This document shows, piece after piece, positions 31,567-38,190 of a stretch of DNA of 44,084 bases (its first letter is position 1; each line of letters starts with the position of its first letter). Location: NCBI GenBank assembly GCA_903879915.1, contig CAIRNJ010000088.1:1-44084 (forward strand), read 5' to 3'. The stretch is from an uncultured Elusimicrobia bacterium. GTDB lineage: Bacteria > Elusimicrobiota > Elusimicrobia > Elusimicrobiales > UBA9959. Made by a program: the position numbers and the translations under genes. The notes beneath the pieces are model-generated. The model ran no database searches, had not been told where the DNA came from, and saw only the letters and a list, made by a program, of their open reading frames with translations.

Positions 31567-33504
31567 CTAATAGATCTTTTTTTGCGCGCCGTCCCAGTCC
31601 ATGAAGTACACTCCGTCGGCCGCCGCTATCAGGATGCCGTTGAACGTGGCGGACACGGCGCCTTCCCTGACCCGCCAGGCGTTGCTGGCCGCGGTATGCG
31701 GCAGCTCCCACAGTACGAAGTTGCGGGTATTGCCGGCGTCCGCTTTTACCAGGTATTTATCCCCGGCGTTGAACCAGAGGCTGCCGGCGGCGGCGCGCAG
31801 CAGATAAAGGCGGCCGTCGGTCACCCCGGTCTTTTTTGCGATGTCCCCGGCCTTTACGGGCGGCAGGGCTTTCCCGTTGCGGGTGATTATATAGAAGACG
31901 GGGTCCAGGAACTCCTCTTTGAAGTCCTGGGAAGCTACCTTCGCCCAGTCAGCGGCCGCTATATTGCTTTTGCCCGTCTTTGCCCAGGCCGTTCCGTCAG
32001 GCGTAATGGAAACGTTCACCCTCGGGCTGAAATATCCCGGCCAGACGGCCTCGGCCTTCGCGCCGGGGCGGCACAGATAGGTGGTATAACCGGCGCTGCT
32101 CTTAGCCGGCACCAGGAAAGCGGGGCCGTCCGCCAGGCGCAGGCCGGGCACCGGGACGTTCGTTCCCAGGGCGCCGGGTATGGTCCAGCGGTTGCTGCCG
32201 TGCGCCAGCGTTTTTCCGTCGCTCCTGAATTCCGCGGCCGCACCCTCGCCGAGGTATTTATTCATCAGGTAAGCGTGGGCCTGCGCGTTAGTTGCGCCTA
32301 TTTTTTTCCATTCCAGCCCCGCGGTTCCGGAGGGCATGGCCGAATAAAAGATGCCGTCCGGCATGCGGTACAGGATGCCCGGGTTCCTGCCGCCGGTCAG
32401 GTCGGGTATGCCGCCGCCGTTGAGCGCGGCGCGCTCGGTGAAACCGTCCGGCCCGCCGCTGAGCAGGCGGCCCGAGCGGTAGGAATTCATGTACAGCACC
32501 CAGGTCTCTCCGCCGGTTCCCCGCGCGGTCCTGGCGCCGGCGTAGGTCATATCGGGAAAAAGATACGTAAAGCCCGCTCCCCGCGTTTCCCCGCCGGGTT
32601 TTATTACCGCGCGCCGGCCGTTCTCGCCTATCATGAACATCTCGCCGGTGAAAGGCTTCTGCACCAGCATCGTCCCGTCGGAGGGGGGCGCGCCGGTGTA
32701 CGCGTCGAGCGCGCTGAACCCGTGGTAATCCGCCACCGGCAGCGTAACCTGCCTGGCCCTGCTGTTGAGCGTTCGCAGCGCGGCCATGGAGGCCAGCGCC
32801 GGCGCCGCCAGCAGCAGGGCTATGGCGGCCAGCCTGGCGGCCGTACTTATGACTTTCCTGTCCGTTATCCCGGACAGCAGTTTCAGCGCGCCGGCGCCGC
32901 CGGCCAGGGCCATTACGCAGATGGCCGGTTTAAGCGCCCCCAGCGGGAGCAGCGCGAAGTGGAAGCTCTGGAAGACGGCCATGGAGCCCAGCGGCAGGAG
33001 GGTGGCGGCTACCGCCGCGGCGGCCAGGGCGGCGCCGGCTATGCCGTTCTTGAAGGCGTAGGAGAGCGCGAAGCCGTAAACCGCCAGGTAGGCCAGGCCG
33101 AAAAGGTAAAAGCTGTAAACCTGCCCCTGCGCCTTCGTGAGATGTTCCAGCGGCAGTGTGAACCCCATTATAGCCCAGGCCGCCAGCGTAAGCGCCGCCG
33201 TCTCCAGCAGCGCGGCCGTCAGCGAAGAAAGCAGCAGCTTATACTGCGCTACCGGCAGCGGCTGCTCGGTCATGGCTGCCTGGCCCCCGGCCGCCTCCGA
33301 GCCGGCTATGCCGGAGAGTATCAGCGCGGTGAGCGGTATGCCGGCCAGCGCCCAGTAGAACATGGCGAGGTTCACCGCGTCGCGCGGGGACATGGGGCCC
33401 GTCTTTAAGGCCAGCGCCAGCGGTACCGAGGCGAGCAGGGCGGCGAAGATGACGCCGAAACCCAGGCGGCTTTTCCGCAATTGAAGCAGTATAAGGCTTT
33501 TCAT
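31567..33504 (-). CDS. ABC-2-like permease with large extracytoplasmic domain
   Basis: A 645-residue protein. The first 250 residues have about six to seven membrane helices, beginning with MKSLILLQLRKSRLGFG, the usual cytoplasmic lead-in of ABC-2 permeases. After the last helix (about 235-252) comes a soluble domain of some 390 residues, probably periplasmic, rich in beta-structure with repeated GxxY/W patterns (GILYRMPDGIFYSA, TDGRLYLLRAAAGSLWF, NGILIAAADGVYFMDW) that suggest a beta-propeller-like fold. The start is 4 nt after the ATPase stop. Substrate unknown; the attached sensor-like domain is unusual for this transporter class. Confidence 0.65.
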   Translation of the reverse strand: MKSLILLQLRKSRLGFGVIFAALLASVPLALALKTGPMSPRDAVNLAMFYWALAGIPLTALILSGIAGSEAAGGQAAMTEQPLPVAQYKLLLSSLTAALLETAALTLAAWAIMGFTLPLEHLTKAQGQVYSFYLFGLAYLAVYGFALSYAFKNGIAGAALAAAAVAATLLPLGSMAVFQSFHFALLPLGALKPAICVMALAGGAGALKLLSGITDRKVISTAARLAAIALLLAAPALASMAALRTLNSRARQVTLPVADYHGFSALDAYTGAPPSDGTMLVQKPFTGEMFMIGENGRRAVIKPGGETRGAGFTYLFPDMTYAGARTARGTGGETWVLYMNSYRSGRLLSGGPDGFTERAALNGGGIPDLTGGRNPGILYRMPDGIFYSAMPSGTAGLEWKKIGATNAQAHAYLMNKYLGEGAAAEFRSDGKTLAHGSNRWTIPGALGTNVPVPGLRLADGPAFLVPAKSSAGYTTYLCRPGAKAEAVWPGYFSPRVNVSITPDGTAWAKTGKSNIAAADWAKVASQDFKEEFLDPVFYIITRNGKALPPVKAGDIAKKTGVTDGRLYLLRAAAGSLWFNAGDKYLVKADAGNTRNFVLWELPHTAASNAWRVREGAVSATFNGILIAAADGVYFMDWDGAQKKIY

Positions 33505-33508
33505 ATAT

Positions 33509-34378
33509 TTAGTCTCCCAGCAGCGCTTTAAAAGCGGCGTCCAGTTCCAGCGGGGTTATCTCGGTCCCGTCCGGCAGGCCGCCGGCTTTAAGCGCTTCCA
33601 GTCTGTCCCTGCCGAAAACGGCCAGCTCGGCCACGCTGCCCGCGCGGCTTATTTCCTTTACCCCGGGGCCGGGGGGCACCGTGCCGGCCCGCGCGCACAC
33701 GCGGAAGGTCTCGGTCTTAATATAATCCGCGCTGTGGTCGGCCGCTATCCTGCCGTCCCCGAGCACGCAGACCCGGTCCAGCAGCCCGCCCATCTCGCCC
33801 ATCCGGTGGTTGGAGATGATTATGGTCCTGCCGCCCTCGGCCAGTTCGTGCACCAGGCCGTTCAGTATATGGTCGCGCACCAGGTAATCCAGCCCCGAGG
33901 TGGGCTCGTCCAGCAGCAGCAGGCGCGGGTTATGGGCGGCCGCGCAGATCCAGGCGAGCTTCGCCGTGTTGCCTTTGCTGAGGCTGCCCGCTTTCGCTTT
34001 CGGGTCCAGTTCCAGCTTTCTGCACAGCTCCGCGGCTTTCGCCGCGTCCCAGGCCGGGAAGAAGCCGGCGCGGAAAGCCAGCGTCTCCTCCACCGTCAGG
34101 AACCCGTGGAAAGCCGGCTTTTCAGGCACATAGCCTATCAGGCCGCGCAGCCGGCCGCTGCCGTCGGGCGAAAGCCCCAGCGCCGTAACGCTGCCGGCGT
34201 CGGCGGCCGTCAGGTCCAGCAGTATCTTGAACAGCGTGGTCTTGCCCGAGCCGTTGCGGCCCAGGATGCCGATAACTTCCCCTTCGGCGGCTTCCAGGTC
34301 CAGGGCCTCCAGCACTTTCCGGCTGCCGAAGCTTTTGCACAACCCGGCGGCGGACAGTATTATTTTCTTGTCATTCAT
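33509..34378 (-). CDS. ABC transporter ATP-binding protein
   Basis: A 289-residue ATPase with Walker A GRNGSGKTT (40-48), signature-like LSKGN (in place of the usual LSGGQ), Walker B LLLLDEPTSGLD and a downstream switch His in IISNHRMGE. The SKGN signature is typical of the YtrB/EcsA-like exporters. The C-terminal 90 residues are an extension common in this group. The ATG at 34378 overlaps the gntR stop (ATGA) with GGAAG upstream; open frame further upstream shadows gntR. It works with the permease at 31567-33504 and is controlled by the GntR regulator. Confidence 0.9.
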   Translation of the reverse strand: MNDKKIILSAAGLCKSFGSRKVLEALDLEAAEGEVIGILGRNGSGKTTLFKILLDLTAADAGSVTALGLSPDGSGRLRGLIGYVPEKPAFHGFLTVEETLAFRAGFFPAWDAAKAAELCRKLELDPKAKAGSLSKGNTAKLAWICAAAHNPRLLLLDEPTSGLDYLVRDHILNGLVHELAEGGRTIIISNHRMGEMGGLLDRVCVLGDGRIAADHSADYIKTETFRVCARAGTVPPGPGVKEISRAGSVAELAVFGRDRLEALKAGGLPDGTEITPLELDAAFKALLGD

Positions 34379-34746
34379 ATAGCTTCCTTCTTTACCCTGC
34401 CGAGTATCGCTTCGATGTCGGCTGATGACAGGCCGTTGAGCAGGCCTTCTTTTACGGCTTCGGCAATGCGGGCTTTGAGATTCTCCGTATCGGCTTTGGC
34501 CAGCGCGCCGGCGCGGGCGGAAACTATGTTCTCTTCGCCGCGCTGGGATTCGAAAAAACCCTCGGCGGTCAGCTCCCGGTAGGCCCTGGCCACGGTGTTT
34601 GGGTTCAGCGTGAGCTGCGCGGCCAGCGCCCTTATGGAGGGGGCCGCGTCGCCGGGCCGCAGCAGCTTTCTGCGCACCAGGCCTTTGAAGCCGGTCTTGA
34701 TCTGCTCGTATAGCGGAGCCTGCGAATGGAGATCTATTTTTATCAT
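34375..34746 (-). CDS. GntR-family transcriptional regulator, YtrA subfamily
   Basis: A 123-residue regulator: the GntR winged helix-turn-helix (IDLHSQAPLYEQIKTGF, then PSIRALAAQLTLNPNTVARAYRELTAEGFF, about 4-69) followed by only a short helical tail, the mark of the YtrA subfamily, which usually represses a linked ABC transporter operon. It is the first gene of that operon here, with a consensus promoter and an inverted-repeat operator just upstream, so autorepression is likely. The effector is unknown; cell-wall-active compounds induce several relatives. Confidence 0.9.
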   Translation of the reverse strand: MIKIDLHSQAPLYEQIKTGFKGLVRRKLLRPGDAAPSIRALAAQLTLNPNTVARAYRELTAEGFFESQRGEENIVSARAGALAKADTENLKARIAEAVKEGLLNGLSSADIEAILGRVKKEAI

Positions 34747-34747
34747 A

Positions 34748-34771
34748 ACTGTAATACCTTACTAGTACAGT
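34748..34771. promoter_or_regulatory. Probable GntR operator
   Basis: An imperfect inverted repeat bounded by ACTGTA and TACAGT, 2 bp before the gntR ATG and covering the predicted transcription start (about 34768). Position and half-site type (GTACTA-like) match YtrA-subfamily operators. Confidence 0.6.
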
Positions 34772-34774
34772 GAT

Positions 34775-34803
34775 AGTATAGCAGGCCGGCGGCTTTCTGT
34801 CAA
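34775..34803 (-). promoter_or_regulatory. Sigma70 promoter of the gntR-ABC operon
   Basis: On the minus strand TTGACA (34803-34798), 17-bp spacer, TATACT (34780-34775): a near-perfect housekeeping promoter. It would be strong unless repressed, fitting the operator just downstream. Confidence 0.85.
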
Positions 34804-34862
34804 GGGGGGGCGGCAAAGTAACGTCGAGGAAAATATATAACCGGCTTATCTTGGATTGGGCC

Positions 34863-34891
34863 TTGACAAGTCAAGTTCGCTCTGTTATACT
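34863..34891 (+). promoter_or_regulatory. Sigma70 promoter of the divergent repeat-containing transcript
   Basis: TTGACA (34863-34868), 17-bp spacer, TATACT (34886-34891), the same hexamers and spacing as the divergent gntR promoter. The sequence just after it (GTAGTACTG near 34900) resembles the gntR operator core, so the same regulator might act on both. No credible gene follows for more than 2 kb on this strand. Confidence 0.8.
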
Positions 34892-35060
34892 CGATATGTA
34901 GTACTGTTCTCGCGGTTGCGCCGGCCAGTGTTGCGGCAGTTTCGGTGAGGGAGGTAAGGCATCCGGCGCGGTTTCCCGGTCCCGCGGTCCGAACGGTCGG
35001 CGCGGTTCCGCCCGGGAGGGTGGTCAGGCAGTTGCGGTGTTCTGGTCCCGGCCGCCCCGG

Positions 35061-35220
35061 CAGCGTAGTGCGGAGCAGCGTAGCGCAGTGCGGCGTGGTC
35101 CTGTGCAGTGCGGTGCAGCGCGGTGCAGTTGCGGTCCGGTGTGTAGCGGTGCGGTGCGGCGTAGCGCGGTATAGTGAGGCATAGTGCGGCGTAGCGCGGT
35201 GCGGTGCAGTGCTGTGAGTA
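35061..35220 (+). repeat. Degenerate tandem pentanucleotide array (YRGYG)n
   Basis: About 31 consecutive 5-bp units of the form C/T-A/G-G-C/T-G, such as CAGTG, CGGTG, TAGCG and CGGCG. There are 14 units from 35061 to 35130, then one extra base and about 17 more. The G at positions 3 and 5 is nearly constant while the other positions switch by transitions. The preceding 100 bp (about 34960-35060) are a weaker version of the same pattern. Confidence 0.85.
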
Positions 35221-35240
35221 CTGGCCTGTGTGCCACGTGA

Positions 35241-35270
35241 AGAGCCCCCGCTTCCGGGGGCTCTCGCTTT
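35241..35270 (+). terminator. Intrinsic terminator of the repeat-containing transcript
   Basis: A perfect 10-bp stem (AGAGCCCCCG with CGGGGGCTCT, 35241-35250 and 35255-35264) with a CTTC tetraloop, followed by CGCTTTT on the plus strand. The T-run is on the plus side only, so it ends a rightward transcript. Confidence 0.85.
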
Positions 35271-36970
35271 TAACGGGAAAGGGCCGCCGCGCGGGCGTAA
35301 AGGCAGTTCGCTTCAGGCTCCCGGCCTTCGGAGGCGAAAAGGGCCGCCAGGTCCTCAAGGCCTTCCTTATCCGAAGAAAGATCATAGATAAAGATGGAAT
35401 AGCCCGCGCTGAAAACGGGTTTGCGGCTCTTAAGCCAGAAAAACGTTCTTTTATCCGTATAATTGATGCCCTGCAGATTGCCGGCGGAAACCGCCAGCAG
35501 CGCCTCCTTCATCCCGCACACGTCAACCCCGGTGCCCGTCAGGGCGATATTTGAAATGATCTCCAGGGGTACGTATTTTATCCCGTAACTTTCCGGCCGC
35601 GCCGTGCCGAAATACGAAAGTATCACCGGGGGGTTGCCCCTGCCTTTCAGCCAGGCCGCCGCGGTCTTAATATCCTGCCCCCAGTCCAGGTTCGAATCCG
35701 CGAGCAGCTTGCTGCCGTTGGCGGGGCCCCCGGCCAGCTCATTGAAATAGGCCAGGTAGTACGGGTGCGTGCGCAGCAGCAGCCAGCCCCAGGAAAGTAC
35801 GAGAACGGCCGCGGCCGCGGCGGGCAGGTACCTGCGCGCTTTAATTATCCATGCGGCGCCTATGCCGGCGGCCAGCGCGGCGAAAGGCATCACCGGCAGT
35901 ATATGCCTGCAGCCGAGCTGGACTTTTGAAAAGAACGAGGCCGCGAAATAGACTGCGGGCGGGACCAGCACCCAGACCCAGTTCCTGCCGGGCAGCCTGA
36001 AACAGGCGAAGAGCCCGGCCAGGCCCAGGAACATCACGGCCAGCGGCGTCTTTACCGCGAAAGCGAACGGGAAATACCACCACACGCCGGCCGGATAATA
36101 ATTGCCCCAGGCAAAAGAGGACCTGCCTTCAGATAACCGGCCGAGCGTGGCCGAAAGGCCGCTGAAATAAAGCCCCGGGTGGAAACGATAGACGACAACG
36201 ACGGTCAGCGCGGCCGCGGCAAGCAGCAGGCCGCAGGCCGTGAGCAGACGGCCGCGTTTTATGCCGCCTTGTAAAGGACCGTCCAGGAGCCACAGCGCCG
36301 CTATCAGCGGCGGAAGTATGAACATGCTGAACTTGGAGGCCATGGCCAGCCCGGACAGGACGCCTGCCAGGGCCGCCCAGCCCAGCTCCCGGCGCGCGCT
36401 CCCGCCCGGCGCGGCCGCCGGCGAACTGCGGGAAAAGCGGCAGGCGGCGGCCACGGCCCCGAGGAAAAAAACCGCCCCGCCGGCGTCGGTAGTGACCAGG
36501 GCGTTGTTGGATAAAAAAACGGGCATGAACGAAAAAACCGCCACCGACAGCAGCGCGGCCGGGGCGCCGGCCAGGCGGAAAGCCAGCTTATACAGGAACA
36601 GGACCGAGAGCGCGGTCCACAGGAGAAAACCGAAGAGCCGCGCGGTATTCAGCAGCCGCCCGGCGGGCACGGAATTCTCGTACAGGAAAATGTCGGCATA
36701 CTCGTACGTCATTTCTTTGGCGAAAAAAGGCGAGGCGGCGAAGGTGCCGGGGCGCAAGGCCAGCAGCGGCAGCGCCGAAAGCATCTGGGCCAGCGGGGGA
36801 TGGTCAGGCGTGCTCACCTGCCCCGCCGCCCAGCCGCAATAGCCCCCGGCGAGGTGCACCGGCTCGTCATAGGTGGGCGCGGCCGAGCGTATGAACGAAA
36901 CGCCGGCGAAAAGGTGGAAGGCTAATGCCGCGGCGGTCAGAGCTGTCAGCGTTTTGTTTTCATTATCCAT
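35270..36970 (-). CDS. GT-C glycosyltransferase, ArnT/PMT type (paralogue 2)
   Basis: A 566-residue multi-helix membrane protein and a clear paralogue of the gene at 24071-25864: the first loop has YDEPVHLAGGY with the catalytic Asp-Glu, then TPDHPPLAQMLSALPLL, and the C-terminal domain has SNLDWGQDIKTAAAWLKG, VILSYFGTARPESYGIKYVP and YSIFIYDL. It should transfer a sugar from a polyprenyl-phosphate donor in the periplasm; the acceptor is unknown. Only one Met precedes the first helix. The -10-like TATTAT (36986-36981) ends 10 nt before the ATG and no ribosome-binding site is seen, so the leader is only a few bases. It is convergent with the repeat-containing transcript. Confidence 0.87.
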   Translation of the reverse strand: MDNENKTLTALTAAALAFHLFAGVSFIRSAAPTYDEPVHLAGGYCGWAAGQVSTPDHPPLAQMLSALPLLALRPGTFAASPFFAKEMTYEYADIFLYENSVPAGRLLNTARLFGFLLWTALSVLFLYKLAFRLAGAPAALLSVAVFSFMPVFLSNNALVTTDAGGAVFFLGAVAAACRFSRSSPAAAPGGSARRELGWAALAGVLSGLAMASKFSMFILPPLIAALWLLDGPLQGGIKRGRLLTACGLLLAAAALTVVVVYRFHPGLYFSGLSATLGRLSEGRSSFAWGNYYPAGVWWYFPFAFAVKTPLAVMFLGLAGLFACFRLPGRNWVWVLVPPAVYFAASFFSKVQLGCRHILPVMPFAALAAGIGAAWIIKARRYLPAAAAAVLVLSWGWLLLRTHPYYLAYFNELAGGPANGSKLLADSNLDWGQDIKTAAAWLKGRGNPPVILSYFGTARPESYGIKYVPLEIISNIALTGTGVDVCGMKEALLAVSAGNLQGINYTDKRTFFWLKSRKPVFSAGYSIFIYDLSSDKEGLEDLAALFASEGREPEANCLYARAAALSR

Positions 36971-37073
36971 GAACAGTTCAATAATACAAAAAGGGGAACG
37001 GTTTTTTTGCGCTTGCCGTCCGGCCGCCCGTTTCCGGGAACGCCCGCGCGGTTATATTATAAAATACAGGCTG

Positions 37074-38189
37074 ATGCTGAGAGTTATCCACGCTTCCGAC
37101 CTGCACCTGAACACCGGCGCCGACAAACAGTACGGGCTGGAGGTGCTGCGCGAACTTATCGGCCTGGCCAATTCCAGGCAGGCCGACTTCCTGCTGCTGG
37201 CCGGAGATCTTTTCGATTCTTTCCGGGACCTCAAGGACAACGCCCTGCTGGCCGCCGTGCGGCTGGAACTGCAGGCGCTGCGCAAGGACTGCCGCGCGCT
37301 GTACATCCCCGGCAACCACGAGGACCTGGGCCGCGGGCACAAGGACAAGCTTTCGAATTTCAACTTCGGCCGGCTAGAGCTGATGGCCGACGCGGCCTCC
37401 TCTTTCGGCGGGAAAACAGCCGAGACGCCGGACGCGGAATTCGTCTGCGTGCCGCACGCCGCCGATTATTCCGGCTACCGCGGCTGGAAGCTGCCGGCCA
37501 AAACCCCGGGCCGCGCGCGGGTGCTGCTGATGCACGGCGCGAATTCCGCGGTTTACCGCGGGCCCGACCAGGAGGAGCAGCTGGCCGGCGTTATCCCCGA
37601 CAGCCTGTTCGCTTGGCTGGAAGCCGATTACGCGGCGCTGGGCCACGTGCATGCCGCCCGCGAAACCCTGATAGGCGGCGCGCTGGCGGTCTACTGCGGC
37701 TCCGCCCGCGTCTGGCGCAAATGGGAGGAGGGCCCCCGCAAGGCCGTGTACTTCGAGATAGACGGCGGCAAAATAGGTCCCAGGCAGGACCTGACGCTCG
37801 GCTCGGCCGGGGAGTTCCGGTTCTTCACGCTGCCGGTAAACCCCGATTCCTCCATAGCGCCGGCCGCCATGCAGGCGCTGCTGGACAAATGCCCCGCCCC
37901 CTACAAAGATTACCTGGTGGTGAAGTTCTCCGGCCTGGTGGAGGACGCCAACGCGCTGGCAGAGGTGAAAAAGGTGGTGGAGACCGTGATAGGCGCCAAG
38001 AACCCGCGCAGGCTGGAAGTGCTCTCCGACGACGTGGAGAGCTGCGGCGGGCTGGCCGAGAACGCGCTGGCCAGGCAGTTCCTTGAAAAGCTGGACGCCC
38101 GGCGGCCGCCCGAGGGTTCGCCCGGGATGCCGCTGTGGCTGGCCGCGCGCAGGCAGGGACTGGCCGCGCTGGCGGGCGGGCAGGACTAG
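37074..38189 (+). CDS. YhaO/SbcD-like metallophosphoesterase (DNA repair exonuclease type)
   Basis: A 371-residue cytoplasmic protein with the Mre11/SbcD-type phosphoesterase motifs: D9xH11 (HASDLHLN), LLLAGDLFD, IPGNHED, MHGAN and ALGHVHA. After the catalytic domain (about 1-240) follows a capping region. It forms a pair with the next gene, 1 nt downstream: the pair resembles YhaO/YhaN of Bacillus, a relative of SbcCD. ATG 37074 gives the standard start; upstream frame is antisense to the GT-C gene. AT-rich TATTAT at 37055-37060 lies so near the ATG that the leader would be about 7 nt. Confidence 0.88.
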   Translation: MLRVIHASDLHLNTGADKQYGLEVLRELIGLANSRQADFLLLAGDLFDSFRDLKDNALLAAVRLELQALRKDCRALYIPGNHEDLGRGHKDKLSNFNFGRLELMADAASSFGGKTAETPDAEFVCVPHAADYSGYRGWKLPAKTPGRARVLLMHGANSAVYRGPDQEEQLAGVIPDSLFAWLEADYAALGHVHAARETLIGGALAVYCGSARVWRKWEEGPRKAVYFEIDGGKIGPRQDLTLGSAGEFRFFTLPVNPDSSIAPAAMQALLDKCPAPYKDYLVVKFSGLVEDANALAEVKKVVETVIGAKNPRRLEVLSDDVESCGGLAENALARQFLEKLDARRPPEGSPGMPLWLAARRQGLAALAGGQD

Positions 38190-38190
38190 C

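Larger units (their letters stand above)
34898..35270 (+). ncRNA. Candidate non-coding RNA with pentanucleotide repeats
   Basis: A consensus promoter at 34863-34891 and an intrinsic terminator at 35241-35270 define a transcript of about 370 nt. It holds no credible gene: the frames through it cross a period-5 repeat that cannot keep a codon frame. GGCCAGT (34923-34929) can pair with ACTGGCC (35220-35226), closing a loop around the repeat tract. No tmRNA, RNase P, SRP or 6S RNA features are seen. Its 3' end just meets the end of the convergent GT-C gene. Function unknown; the RNA itself is inferred from the promoter and terminator. Confidence 0.6.

Noticed and set aside
31519-33408. 629-residue plus-strand open frame opposite the permease gene
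   Set aside because: Arg/Gly/Ala-rich shadow translation caused by high GC; the minus strand encodes coherent membrane helices. The same applies to the long frames opposite alaS (8592-9872), the SDR gene (11313-12710) and the aminotransferase and oligopeptidase (40035-41351, 41576-42904).
35061-35220. Possible CRISPR array
   Set aside because: The repeat unit is 5 bp with no spacers, and no cas genes are present.
34885-35385. 166-residue minus-strand frame through the pentanucleotide tract
   Set aside because: A 5-bp period gives a His/Arg/Tyr/Ala-rich nonsense pattern, no ribosome-binding site is seen, and it overlaps the end of the GT-C gene in another frame.
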